A DNA stretch of 64,000 nt from Hippasteria phrygiana (taxonomy: Eukaryota > Echinodermata > Asteroidea > Valvatida > Goniasteridae), in the NCBI GenBank assembly GCA_037893225.1, contig JAZGUH010000331.1, forward strand, positions 496,001 through 560,000, in the 5' to 3' direction. Shown piece by piece: positions 21,105 to 32,401 of this stretch (positions are counted from its first letter, which is position 1; every line of letters starts with the position of its first letter). The notes beneath the pieces are model-generated. The model saw nothing but the letters and a program-made list of their open reading frames with translations. It was not told where the DNA came from and did no database searches. A program made the translations under genes and the position numbers.

Positions 21105-21797
21105 TTAACATATGGGGGTGAAGCCTGTACTGCGGTTCACTGTCGAACAGAGGGCCCCCGCAATTTGGGGTAAAAACTTATCCCATTGATTCTGAGACTT
21201 TCCCACATAACACCTCACGGCATCCATAAGGGTACGGTTGTATCGCTCAACTTGACCGTTAGCCGAAGGCCTACATGTATATGGTGTGGTTTTGGACTTA
21301 TGGATTTGCAGGATCTTACAGAGGTTGGCGAAAAGCTTACTCTCGAAGTTTCTCCCTTGATCTGTCACAATCTGTAAGGGACAACCGAATCTGCAAAAGA
21401 ACTCTCCCACTGCAGCATGAGCAGTAGCCTCCGCTGTTTGTGAGGGTAGTGGTACGCATTCAACCCACTTGATGAACTGGTCCACCATCATGAGAATGTA
21501 CTTATTGCCCCGGGTTGATTTTGGTAGTGGTCCAATGGAGTCAAGGTGGACTTTTTCCATGGGTAAGCCGGCGTGGTTGACGGTCATCGGACACCTGCCT
21601 TGCTTGGTGACTTTCTTGTGCTGATTACACACAGAGCAAGAGGTGACATATTCCTTGATGTCCCGGCTCATCATGTACCAGTAGTACTTTGTTTTGATCC
21701 GTGCTCTTGTCCTGTCGATCCCAGCGTGTCCCGCAGAAGGCAGATCATGGTTTAACTCGATAACTCTCGTCTGCAGGACTCGGGGTATGACTAGCAA
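21105..21797 (-). pseudogene. pol: Gypsy integrase, truncated by a frameshift
   Basis: The H-H-C-C finger is H..GH..(about 30 residues)..CSVCNQH. The DDE core is visible as HLDSIGPLPK, VTDQGRNFES and SANGQVERYNR. The frame stops at 21105 just after GFTPIC. The expected next block (MLGRE...) continues in another frame through about 21060, so a one-base change in a C-run near 21108-21112 broke it. Confidence 0.93.
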
Positions 21798-21827
21798 GGG
21801 TTGGCCGTCTGTCTTTTTCCAAAGAAG

Positions 21828-22802
21828 TCAACGGTCGAGAAAGAACAGGTCCCTGTTGATCCACAAGAATTTCTCTGCGGGGCCTAGCAACATAATTGCT
21901 CCTGCAGGGGGTTCCCGGTGGGTCAACAGCCACTGCCTCAGGAAAGTTAACTGGCCATCCTTCTCCTGCACTTCCTTCACTTCCTCGCTCAATGGTCGTG
22001 AATCAGACTCTGTGGTGACAGATGCAACAAAGACATCCACCAGCTTATCTCCATCCACTAGGGTCTGCGGAGCCACATCCGTGTTAAGTATCTCTACGCT
22101 GGTCACCAAGCAGGGTATATCAGGAGGATCCTCTACTTGAGTCGCACTGACTTGCCTCAGCTGGGCTGCCAGGGGTACAACATCGTCTACTTCATGGACG
22201 AAGTGAGACCAGCTCTGATGGGCTTTACGACAGTAGCCGCATCCCTGGCAGGGAAGATCTTCCAGCTGGACGTCCAGCCTGAAGATCTCACGTGGGTCCA
22301 CAGGCTGAGGTATTCTAGAAAGTGCATCTGCATTTAAGTGCTTCTTCCCAGCCCGGTGTTGTATGGTCATATTATATTGGCTTAACTCCTCTAGCCAACG
22401 AGCGATTTGGCCCTGTGGCTCTTTGAAGTTCAGGAGCCAAGTGAGACTGCTGTGGTCCGTCCCGACTACGAAGGGCTTACCCAGCAAGTAGTGTCGATAT
22501 TGGCGGGTGAACCTCACCTCGGGTGACAAAGACACGCTTCCATAAACAACCACCCTTTCCTGCCCTTCTTGGACTTGGATAAGCTCCGCTCCGACAGCAG
22601 CATTGGAGGCATCTGTGTCTAGAATGAACGGGTCAGTCAAAGCGAGGGCAGGGGCTGACGTCAACAACTGTTTGATGCTGTCGAAGGCTCTCTGACATCC
22701 AGCATCCCAGACAAACTTATTCTTGCCTGTAATGTGGTAGAGAGGGGCCGCTACGGCCGCGTAGTCCTTCAAGAAGGCTCTGTGGTAATTTACCAATCCC
22801 AA
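21828..22802 (-). pseudogene. pol: Gypsy RNase H and connection region
   Basis: The long open frame of 324 codons begins with the RT thumb (GLVNYHRAFLKDYAAVAAPL). It continues with PFILDTDASNAAVGAEL (RNase H Asp), VGTDHSSLTWLLNFK and HLNADALSRIP. It continues to the integrase zinc finger linker. Confidence 0.93.
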
Positions 22803-23397
22803 GAACTGTTCGACCTCCTTGGATATTGGTTGGAGTTGGCCAATCCTCTACCGCCTTGACATGCTCCCCCCTAAGTTGCATACCATCTTCATTGATGCTC
22901 CGGCCCAAGAATTCCACTTCTCGTTGAAACAAGGCACATTTGGCTGGCTTCAACTTCAGCTGATAATCCTGGAATCGCTGCAAGACTCGACGGAGACTCT
23001 GGATGTGATCGGAAAAAAGACTTCCCCAGGACCACAACATCGTCGAGAAAAGCCAGAACAATGTCCCAGTTCAGACCCCTCAATACAAGGTTCATCAACC
23101 TGGAAAAAGTGGCAGGGGCATTACACAAACCGAAGCTGTCTTTTTGCAGTCGTCTTCCTTGATCTTAACCTGCCAATAGGCCGAGTTCGCATCCAGTTTC
23201 GAAAACCAAATGTTCCCGGCCAATGTGTCCAGGCATTCGTCGATGTTCAGCCCCCTGTAGTCCACACACCAGCGGACATTGCCGTCCCGCTTCCTCACAA
23301 GGACCGGTGCCGATGCCCATTCTGAAATAGATGGCTGAATTACCTCCGCTTCCTTCATCCTCCTGAGGTGGGATTTTTCTTCCTCAGCGAAACTCAT
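22717..23397 (-). pseudogene. pol: Gypsy reverse transcriptase, frameshifted
   Basis: Frame 1 (23397-23095) has [27 protein letters not shown] and [13 protein letters not shown], the fingers and first catalytic Asp block. Frame 2 (23128-22889) has [16 protein letters not shown] and LAFLDDVVVLG, the FLDD catalytic motif. Frame 3 (23061-22717) has LKLKPAKCALFQREVEFLG. At least two single-base shifts separate them. Confidence 0.92.
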
Positions 23398-23408
23398 TGG
23401 GGTGCGTC

Positions 23409-23831
23409 TTAGCTTGTTTTTTTTACTGGTGGGGCATTCACGGTGTCGATTTGATGCTCTATTACAGTAAAGTTTCCCAGATTATATTCGTCCTTTGTAA
23501 ATACGTTTCCGAATTCCACCAAAAGCCCCTGCAGCTTCAACTTCTCTTCCGGGTGGAGCCACTCTGTCGACCTACAGTACAAATCATGCAAATGTTCTGG
23601 CACTGCTGGGTCTGGAGCTGTGACTACTTTACGGACGCGTACGCCCCCACCCACAGGTTTACCGGTGACTTCTGTTATGGCGACGACCTCCTCCGCATTG
23701 CCGACATGCTGGTTGCACCTCAGCTTCACATGTCGGTCAGCAGGGTTTATCATGAAGAGATCCACTTTCTCGCCTGGGTCATGGATGGTCCGCGGTGAAA
23801 TCACTTCAAATTCCTGTGACGGCTCGAACAT
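23409..23831 (-). pseudogene. Gypsy protease-RT linker
   Basis: The 140-codon frame includes [20 protein letters not shown], then VIEHQIDT, the standard segment just before the RT palm (usually F-x-D-x3-D-x-G ... H-x-I-x-T). The next RT frame begins 12 bp further on in another register. Confidence 0.85.
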
Positions 23832-23892
23832 GAACGGGCCTAACGATCTGCTCGTCCTACATGGAACCTTCCTTACAGAGTTAGGAGGGATG

Positions 23893-24459
23893 TTAGGAGG
23901 TCTTTAGCACATGTGCTTGGGCAACTCTCGCTGGCCGATCCACTCCAAAGTCCATGTGAATCTTCTCGTCCTCCATCACTAGCTCGGACCCCTGGATATG
24001 AATATCTATCCGGTGACGTCTCAAGAAATCTACACCGAGAAGCATCTCGTCTTCAATGGGTGCAACATACACATTTTCTCTGAAGGACTTGCTTCCCAGG
24101 GTCACATCCAGTGGACCGGCTATAATGCCACCCATCTTCATGTTTCTTCCGGCCGTGTGCAGGGTTACATCTCGTATCTTGGGTGGTTTCAGTACCAGAG
24201 TATCATACACACGATCTGAAATGATAGTGACTTCCGCCGCTGTATCGATGATTACCTTTACCTTGACTTGTCCGAAACCCACGCTAACACTGAACATTGA
24301 ACATAAGTGCAGTTGACACACCACCACATCTTGGCCTTCCGGTGAATCTGCAATTCCTTCCTGCCTGGTATGGGTCCCTGTATCAACGAAATGTCCACAA
24401 GATCTGGAGGCTGCTGTCCACACTCTATTGTCTTCGGATCCGGCAAATTCGCCACACAT
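23893..24459 (-). pseudogene. Gypsy aspartic protease
   Basis: VKVIIDTAAEVTIISDRVYD contains the retropepsin active site D-T-A. LLGVDFLRRHRIDIHI is the conserved downstream block. The frame is open over 188 codons. It lies between Gag and the RT linker. Confidence 0.88.
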
Positions 24460-24569
24460 GTAGGTACAAGGCGTACATTCAGGTTGCGTCTCAGTTCGAG
24501 TAAGGTGAGGGGACGAATCTGCGGTTGAGCCTGGCCCAGATGAGGTCTGATCTATGATAGATGGCTTAG

Positions 24570-25417
24570 TTAATGTTGGCGTGTGGCCGACAGCTGCTCG
24601 GGTCGCAGGTTGGCCGCATTCTGTGACCCACTGCCATTTGTTGAGTCGTCTTCGGGAAATGACACTGCTTTAGCGACCTTGGCATTTGGGCAGTCTCGCT
24701 TAAAATGACCTGATTCTCCGCAGTTATAGCAGGGATTAGTAGCAGGGTCAGTAGCTAGAGACTTTTCACGCAGACCACGGCTGATCAACGTAGTCGTCAG
24801 CTTTTCCAATGACTTTTGGATAGAGTCTACCTTGCCCTCTAGAGATATCAGGCATTTTTCCCACGCTGACTGGTCACCACTGCTGTAGGATGTAGGATGG
24901 GTACTTTTCGGCATGGCAGTATTCACTTTCTGGACATGAGCTCCATCGTCCATGTCATCACTGAAAAAAGACACTTGTTTCACTTCCCGCTTGAATCGTC
25001 CGAAAATCAGCCCAATCCAGAACAGTCTCATCTGCAGATTGCCGGGCGTAGGCGAATTGCATTGTAGGTGAATCTCTTTTCCATCCTTTTGATGAGGTCG
25101 AAATACTCCATGTTCGTCTGTCGTTCATCCATCATGGCATAGAACTCACTGGCCTTCGCCTCTAAACACCAGCAGAGGTTGTTCTTCCTCTCTTGGGCTG
25201 ACCAGTCGCTCACATCTGCATATGACGTGAACTTGGCGAAAAATGCCTGCCAGCTGCCTTTATCGTCATAGGTAATTGTCCTTGGCAGGGTTGGATGCTT
25301 ATAATAGGGGTCGTCACACTTTTCCTCCCCTTGAAGGATGCAGACTTTCTTGGCCCCTCTTTTGCAGTCTCCTGCCAAAAAGTGACTGGGTGTCCACCAT
25401 CTGGGTGATGGTGACAC
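24570..25417 (-). pseudogene. gag: Gypsy Gag with CCHC zinc knuckle, frameshifted
   Basis: The upstream frame (25417-25028) has a Gag-like segment with W and F residues (WQAFFAKFTSYADVSDWSAQ). A shift near 25030 leads to the second frame (25031-24570), which carries CYNCGESGHFKRDC, a CX2CX4HX4C nucleocapsid knuckle, preceded by a helix (SLEGKVDSIQKSLEKL). The capsid frame is out of register with the knuckle frame. Confidence 0.85.
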
Positions 25418-25585
25418 ACATCACCTGGTCGCATTTGACGTGCATACTCTGCGGGCCGTCCTGGAGGTGGGTCACTGTCAAAAGGATACGGTGACCCCAA
25501 CCATGAAGGCATGGACGTTTCTGACTTTGGTGTTCCTCCTTGGTAGCGCCCGTATGAGTTGTCCTATAGGCCCGTCTGACTAGAC

Positions 25586-25933
25586 CTAGATGCTGGCGGA
25601 GTCAGAGTTATCCGTGGTGATCGACTCAGGGGGTGGGGTACTAACATGCTGGGCTCGATCACAGATGGGCACGTATGCTCTGAAGTCCAACATGTTCAGC
25701 AGATGCGGCACTTCTCTGATGCCTGGGAGACTAGCTAGCCGTTCTCTTGTCACATTGCCATCAGCCTTCCTTAAGTCTATGATTGTGTTTGCCAGCACCT
25801 CCCCAATCCCTGGGACGGATATCAAATCGCGGTGCGAACAGTAATTTACTGGGACTCTTTCCATTGTAGTCGGTATAGGAAAATAACCGGACTCCAGCTT
25901 CGCTTCAACATTAATGTCCTTTCTTTTCTTCAT
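25586..25933 (-). CDS. Helix-hairpin-helix ORF at the 5' side of the Gypsy element
   Basis: The 115-codon frame starts MKKRKDINVEAK. Residues 29-75 hold tandem HhH-like signatures, ISVPGIGEVLANTIIDLRK and ERLASLPGIREV, similar to ComEA-type DNA-binding domains. It ends in a Ser/Thr/Pro-rich tail and stops at the lower end. Its position directly upstream of Gag suggests it is the N-terminal part of the element's Gag. A host exon is less likely because no splice context is visible. Confidence 0.65.
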   Translation of the reverse strand: MKKRKDINVEAKLESGYFPIPTTMERVPVNYCSHRDLISVPGIGEVLANTIIDLRKADGNVTRERLASLPGIREVPHLLNMLDFRAYVPICDRAQHVSTPPPESITTDNSDSASI

Positions 25934-26376
25934 CGGCCGCCAACAGCTTGTCTGTGACCTATATTACATGTTCTCTCTCTCTTCTTGTATCTACATGTAC
26001 ACCAGTACAGTTGTCCTTTATTCACTCAATCTCGTACTGGCACTATTTAGTAGATGGCAACCTAGGTAGCTTGGTTACAAAAAGCAAACTGATTAACTAT
26101 GTACAGTAAATATATCGGCGACTGGCTCGGGAAACTACTTGGGTAAAAAGCCAATTGCAACACACTCAAAATATGAGAAATTTTCCCACAAAAAGGATGC
26201 AGGGAAAATCCCAAAAAGAAAATGCTTCTTTAACAACTCTAACACAGATTGAATCGGGCACCGAAACGACTAACCCAACTTGGAAAGCCGTTTGAAAAAT
26301 TTACAGAACAAGATATATGCCTTAAATTTAAAGACAAGGGAATGACAGATTGTAACACTATTCATATTAATTTAAA
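25934..26376. other. Region upstream of the Gypsy Gag (5' leader or unique DNA)
   Basis: It contains a TCTCTCTCTCTT run (25972-25985) and no ORF of interest. If an LTR exists it should start here, but no copy is found beyond the integrase. Confidence 0.4.
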
Positions 26377-26760
26377 GGCCGTGTACATGATTGGTCATTG
26401 TTGCAATTTTCAAAAATGGGCGGATTTGGGGGTTAGTATGTTCAAAGTTTTGCATTGTTGGATGGCGAAAAAACCGAGAGAAAAATGGCGCTCGTTTTCA
26501 ACCGTCGGGCGGATGATAGCCTTTAGTCAAGGCGCGCGTGGCTCCCAGCTGGACACGTGACGCGCCCTGAATGCCAGCATGTCCAGCGCGCCACTCATCC
26601 GGCTAGCCACGCGCGCCTTGACTAAAGGCTACAGGGCAGTTTTCGAACGATTTCCAGCTGGAAATCGTAGGAAGACGATATAAATTTCCACTTTTCTTGC
26701 CAACGACAGCACACCTGGTGCCATAAATTCACAGGATGATTGAGACTACCATTAACTTAG
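26377..26760. repeat. Palindromic dispersed repeat, copy 1
   Basis: GATTGGTCATTGTTGCAATT, GGCGGATTTGGGGGTTAGTA and TCAACCGTCGGGCGGATGAT match 50620-50985. The centre is an inverted repeat around 26515-26632 (GCCTTTAGTCAAGGCGCGCG against CGCGCGCCTTGACTAAAGGC). The outer part (GGTGCCATAAATTCACAGGA) also matches 28900 and 29470. Confidence 0.8.
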
Positions 26761-27179
26761 TCTAGTAAGGTATTTCGTAATAAATCAGTAAAAAAAAATT
26801 GGAGAATTACCAACCGTGTACACTACATGGAAGACTTTCTGGTTTAGTAAATGCACCCAATCGATATTAAATCAATAAAAATTACTTGACAATCACTATC
26901 TGGATTTTATTTACAACCTCCCCGGGGGCTTAACTTGCGCTAGTGCAATCCTCCGACTCGGACCACTACGCCAACCAGCGCAGCCCAGGACATGTAGCAT
27001 GGTCCGATTCAGCAGGAATAAGTTGGGAAGTTCCTCAGTCAAACTTGATGCAAACACGAGTGTCGACGCGGGTAGAGGTCAGAGGTAATGAGAATGAGAG
27101 CTGTGCGCACGCTCGGAGGCGGATCAAACTATAGAAAATAGGGGTGCCTAAACCCGTTTTACTACAGATGTAATCATCA

Positions 27180-27350
27180 CAGTGGCGTAGCTATTAGGGG
27201 AGGGGGGGGGGGGGCGCACGCCCCCCCCCCCCCATAACAAATCGTCACTGCCCCACTGAAAATTCCACAAACGCAGAAAATAAAAGCATTATAAAGAAAA
27301 ATCACTGTGAGCGCCCCCCCCCCCCCCCCCCCACTGTAACATCCATCCCC
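27180..27350. repeat. Poly(G)/poly(C) low-complexity segment
   Basis: CACAGTGGCGTAGCTA is followed by runs of G and C (27201-27232, 27314-27333, 27349-27357). The CAGTGGCGTAGC motif resembles a DNA-transposon end, but no opposite end is seen. Confidence 0.6.
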
Positions 27351-27654
27351 CCCCCAATCTACCCCAATGGAGACAACCTTGGCTACGTTGCAGAATCATT
27401 GACAGTTCATCCACATTGCAACACTTGCACATCCAAACAAAATCGATTATCACTGCATTTAAAAACTTGGTCCCATGGTAAATTTGACCTCTCTTGGAAA
27501 ATTACTCATAACTCTGTCAAACATTATCAGATTTGAACGTTTGATGTCTCATTTTAAAGTAGAAAGATGTATCTTTCAAACCATACCTATATTATCTATG
27601 TTGGTTACACGTTCTACGTCTGGCATTCCGTTATATATTGTTTGCATTTTTTTG

Positions 27655-27735
27655 GAGACACACTGTATATTTTATTATGGAATGGAAATCTCAATTTTCA
27701 AAATGTCCAACTTATGTCCGATTTCAATTTCAAAG
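27655..27735. repeat. Right-end fragment of the TGTGGCATC-family MITE
   Basis: TATATTTTATTATGGAATGG and TGTCCAACTTATGTCCGATT match 32324-32386. The fragment abuts the SINE tail at 27735. Confidence 0.75.
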
Positions 27736-27835
27736 TGAACAAAGAAAACTGGCAGGAACGGGATTTGAACCTGCGACCTCCGGAATACCGTACCGGTGCT
27801 CTACCAACTGAGCTATCTTGCCCTAGCTAACTTGC
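27735..27835 (-). mobile_element. tRNA-derived SINE, minus strand
   Basis: Read on the minus strand: GGGCAAGATAGCTCAGTTGG, TAGAGCACCGG and CGCAGGTTCAAATCCCGTTC give A and B boxes. The tail CCAGTTTTCTTTGTTCACTT follows. It is the best-preserved tRNA part of the 11706 family here; the head is absent. Confidence 0.87.
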
Positions 27836-28509
27836 TAAAAAACCAGTCTGAAAAGTTCGAGAACACAGAGTGAACGCAAGAAAGATGGACCAAAGACAAA
27901 AAAGTCAAAACTCTTGCTTCAAGCAACCTTTAATTTGCCCTTTCCATCAAATACTGCAAAAATGTTCAGAAAGTGTATCACTATCGTCGAGTTGGATTTT
28001 TGTTGTTTATTTAAAGAACCAATAAATAAAGCATTTATAAAACTTAAAAGTCAACCAAAATGGAACATAATACTAACCCAAATCCACCACAATCAATTCT
28101 AAGTGTATGTTTAGGTATATACTTCAATGTTAATATCAGTTATGTGGCTAAATATTAGCCAAATCTCTACAACGCTGCATAACAATCGCACTTTACAGGC
28201 AATCCACTTGATACTGTTTCCAAATCTCACTGCATGGCCTCAAACAAGGCTTTAGAAAGCTTCAGATCTATATTCCATTGGTATTAGTGTCACCAAATTT
28301 GATCAAAGTAGGATGGACAAGGGGTGGGACGTACAAATGTGGGATAGTTAGATTTTTTTGGGGGAAAGATTTTACTTTGATACCCATAAAGGGTAAAGAA
28401 CAGACAAATCAGGGAAAATAACACACTCGCCTTGATAACAGCTGTCTAACCTCATGGCACAAACCATTGTTGGGACTTATGTTGGGAAAATCTATATGCA
28501 CCCAGCGTG

Positions 28510-29560
28510 AATTTCTTTTTAAAGGTAGCATACATCTGCTTTTGCTGTAATTTTCAGATATGAATGGATTTCGGGGTTAGTATTTTATAGCAGATACTGT
28601 AAGACTGTCCTGTTTAAAGTTTTGTGTGCATAGATGCTGGGAAAACAGAAAAATGCTGTTCTTGTTTGGTTCCCTGACCCTACTTCAGAAAAAATGGGGC
28701 AATTTATAGACGTCAGGGAATTATCAGGGCAGGGAACTAGAATAGTTGCCTTCCATCAATTCACTGGTGTGTAACCAATTGCCAAACAAAATGTGGACTA
28801 ACTCAAGTTGGTAGGGGTTGCATTTGAAAAAATTAGTTTTTGTTACCAACTATGGTCGACTGGAAATTGATTAAAAAATCCACTTGTCTTGAAAATGACC
28901 ATACCAGGTGCCATGATTTTACAGGATGTTTGAGACCATTATTTATTTACTGTCAAGTAAGGTATTACATAATAATTTAGTACTTTTTCTATATTTGCAA
29001 ATGTTGTATACAAGTATCATCTTTAAATGGACAAACTCAAGGCAATAGCAGCCAAAATATGAGCAACATAACCACACTGTCTCTTTTATGGTTATTTATA
29101 GCATGTTATTTGATTGGAGAATTATAAATAGCTGCCAAAGTTACCAATTTCCTCATGTCCTTCAATGATAGATTAGTTTCCAGTTTCAAATTAAGTTACA
29201 CATTTTTTTTAGTTTAAAGGTATGATACAGTGCTAGTAAAGCCGACAACATAGTTGCAGGCAGTATTCATGCTTTGTGTGATTCAACACATACATGAAAT
29301 ATCAAAACCTGTGAAAGTTTGAGCTCAATCAGTCATCCGAGTCACGAGAAAATAGTGCAAAACCGCTGTTTTAACGTAGTATACATCATTTGCAAACAAA
29401 AAAACTACTGAATTACTACAAAATACCATATTAGACTAAGTAAATAGCAGTCTCAAACATCCTGTGAAATCGTGGCACCTGGTGTGCTGTCGTTTTCAAG
29501 AAAAGTGGAAATTTACATCGTTTTCAAACGATTGCCGGCTTGCGAGCCGGCTTGCGATGT
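28510..29560. repeat. Large palindromic repeat (relative of 26377 and 45890-46500)
   Basis: CAGGTGCCATGATTTTACAG near 28907 and its inverted counterpart CTGTGAAATCGTGGCACCTG near 29463 form outer arms. The left part (TTTTGCTGTAATTTTCAGAT, then GGGGTTAGTATTTTATAGC) recurs inverted at 46410-46470. No coding sequence. Confidence 0.65.
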
Positions 29561-29802
29561 GACTTGTGTATTTTTCTTATATAGTAAATCCTCATAGAGG
29601 AGACTATGTTTCCAATTACTAGTCTTTTACCTGCGTGAAAACATGTCACAATCAATCTGCATCTCTCCTATTGAAATCCATAACAGACATCCACACAAAA
29701 TCACTATGACCACACCATGCACATCACTATTCCAACAAAAAATAAAAACCAAAATGTTAACCTGGTTTCCTTTAAAGAGGATATTGATTGCCAAGACAAA
29801 TC

Positions 29803-30160
29803 TGCATCATTTTGTAGTTTTATGCAGATGAGGTATATTACAATGAAGCAGGCAATTATTTCTGCCATGAAATATTCAAAAGTTATTTTCCTGTGGGCAG
29901 CAAGCAAATCGTAATATGAACTCCCCTTTCGTGCCAAGTGCTAGATACAAAAAGGGAGGCCATTTTATGTCGGATTTTGTTGCTGCTCGCAGCAACGACT
30001 TTTTAAGACAAATGGCACAAGCAGGCTAGACGGGACTTAATAAAAAAAACAGCTCTCTAAAGTAACTTTGTATTACTTCGTGGCAGAAATATTTGCCTAC
30101 TTTATTGTATTAATATACTTTAATCTACATAAAACTACAAAATGATGCAGATTTCTCTCA
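29803..30160. repeat. Foldback repeat
   Basis: The left arm ATCTGCATCATTTTGTAGTT (from about 29799) pairs with AACTACAAAATGATGCAGAT (to about 30150). Further pairing includes TTATTTCTGCCATGAAATA against TACTTCGTGGCAGAAATA. A CTGCTCGCAGC hairpin lies between. No ORF. Confidence 0.7.
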
Positions 30161-30589
30161 GCAAACATACTGAACACAAGAAATGAGATGAGTCCGGGAA
30201 AGAAATGTTACATCAAAATCAGAAATGATGCAGGGCTTATTTCACAAAAATTATATTATATTATATTATTTTAAAAAGGGGTTGAAAATCATGACTTGCT
30301 TTATTTTAAGTTTTTGCCATTTTAGTATATTCCATTTTTGTTAATCGTGTTCATGTATTCGTAATTCAGTACAATGCTCAATTAACCCTTTCCTTACCAT
30401 TGTGGAGTTTACTCGACAAGCCACAGCACCCCTGTTGCTTACCAATGTTGAGTTTACTCAACAAGGAAACCACACACCAAAGTATTATCCAAACAACAAA
30501 TATATTGTGATGATTCACCAACTGCAAGTTGTATTAAGTTAACATGAACTTTATGACATTTCTTTAATGCTAAATCACTTAGACTAGAA

Positions 30590-31190
30590 TAGAAGAATCT
30601 GATTGGCCAGTACTGTCCTGTTTAGTAGGCGTGTACAAAAACCCACAGAGATCACCCACACAGTAATGCTCGATTGTGATTGGTTGATGAGTCTAATGCA
30701 TGTTTCTAATGATGGACATAGATTTGTGCACTGTAGTGTTTGCCTATAAAAGTAAAGGCAGGACTGAATAAAACCCACTTCTTCTTTGCTTCGATTTAAA
30801 ACATGTAGAGAGGTGGGACCAGTAAGAAGTCAAAGTCAGTTTCCCGAGTCCAATTATTTGTTGTCTCAGGGGTGTGATCCACTCGACGCGAGTGTGACCA
30901 CTTGAATCCACCCAATCCCTAGGTAATCCACCCAATCCACAAGTAATCCACCATCCACCTAATCCACCCATCCCCTAAATAAATACACCGGCTTGGCCTG
31001 GTTCGCCACTACTGTGTGGACGCTGGAAGTCTTATGTCACCGAGTGTTGTGGCCTACAACCGCAGGTGCTGAACGCCATCTAGACCTGACTAGGGCAGGG
31101 ACGGGCCGATTGGTGACGCACGTTACAATATTTACCATGTTTCAACGAACTGTAGTGCTTGTGTTTTTCGCTGTCCATACATGATCTACA
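30590..31190 (+). mobile_element. Candidate solo LTR or LTR plus leader
   Basis: CCTATAAAAG at 30744 followed 20 bp on by GAATAAAACC, then CTTCTTTGCTTCG, is the compact promoter plus poly(A) layout usual in LTRs. ATTGGTGACGCACGTTACA at 31109 resembles a leader or primer-site junction. No matching second copy is in the window, so this rests on layout alone. Confidence 0.3.
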
Positions 31191-31978
31191 TGTATATACC
31201 AAGAAAGAGCTTGTTCGGATCTATCCAATGGTGCTGTCAAATTCATGTGTCACCATTACAATATTTTGAGAAAACTGTATCCGAAGTTTCCCTGTAGAGC
31301 AACGCGTATGGAGTGCCATTGGTTCATGCAACAACCAACTTTCCTGTTTGGGCCAGAAGAGAAAACAGCAGTAACTGCTATTTTAGCAGTTATGACTTGA
31401 TGTTTTACACCATTTGAGAGAAATTTACATGGAACAAACTTTACACAACATTTTCCTTTTCAATCAATTCTTGAGGGTGAAATCTTTGGTTGAAAATATA
31501 ACCATTCAACAAGTAGTCAGCTACTTTTTCTGCGTAGGTGGTTTTATGCTTGACTGAACAAAGAATGTGGTAGTGGGGGAAGATAAGCCAATAAACAATG
31601 TGGTAAAGAAAAGGTTAACAGGTTTGTTATTAATTGTACTGTTTTTATTTTGACTATTTATCTCAGACATGTCAGAAGCAAGTTTTGAGAACAAATTGTG
31701 TAAGTACTAGGCCTCCAAAAATAGTGACATTTTGCAAGAACATGGGACTTCTGGGCACATTGCATGGCAGTTTTGTGAACGTATGCATTTTGTGCCATTT
31801 CATCAAGGCAGGAATCTGGGGAGTAGTCCATGCATGCACATACAGTGCCAACTTTGACCCGTTACGCAATCAATGTTCCATTTGTTTGGATGTGTACTAA
31901 CAAATGCATGTTGCATGTTTGTGTTCATATTAGTGAAACTGTACAGATTTGATATTACAACTTAAGCATACAAATGTA
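31191..31978. other. Intergenic DNA without supported features
   Basis: A/T-rich sequence with short unsupported ORFs. I recognise nothing in it. Confidence 0.5.
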
Positions 31979-32401
31979 TGTGGCATCTGCAAGGGAAATC
32001 GGACATAAGTCGCATGACCTATTTTTGAGTAATTGCAATTTATATGAAAATTGTCAAAAAAAATCTCGATTTCTGTTTTTGTCAAAATACTGTAGTTTAA
32101 AGCATATTTAAATTGTTTGCTTTTGTGTTGACTCAAATGTACACATTTAATGGCAACTTGAGACCATTAAATGTGTACAATTTGACATTTTAGTTTGGCA
32201 TACTTAAAAAAAATATTGTGTAAACTACATATTATTTTCCATTCTCAATGCTGAACTTACGGCTCTATTCGAAAACCAAAATATCGTACAACATTAATTT
32301 TTTCACCATTACAAACCTTACTTTATATATTTTATTATGGAATGGAAATCTCAATTTTCAAAATGTCCAACTTATGTCTGATTTCGCTTGCTGGTGCCAC
32401 A
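31979..32401. mobile_element. MITE with TGTGGCATC ends, TA target duplication
   Basis: The left end TGTGGCATCTGCAAGGGAAA and the inverted right end TTTCGCTTGCTGGTGCCACA pair over about 33 bp with few mismatches. TA flanks each side. It is 423 bp with no ORF. Partial copies are at 20455 and 27655. Confidence 0.85.

Larger units (their letters stand above)
21060..25933 (-). mobile_element. Ty3/Gypsy-type LTR retrotransposon, internal region, degenerate, LTRs not found
   Basis: On the minus strand the order is HhH ORF, Gag zinc knuckle, protease, RT, RNase H and integrase, the Ty3/Gypsy order. Several frameshifts interrupt the frame. I searched 20.5-21.1 and 25.9-26.4 kb by eye for direct repeats and found none, so the LTRs are lost or too diverged. 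The parts are listed separately. Confidence 0.92.

Noticed and set aside
22819..23325. 168-codon ORF on the + strand
   Set aside because: Antisense shadow of the Gypsy reverse transcriptase.
31634..31900. 88-codon Cys-rich ORF
   Set aside because: No signal peptide or regular Cys spacing and no supporting exon structure.
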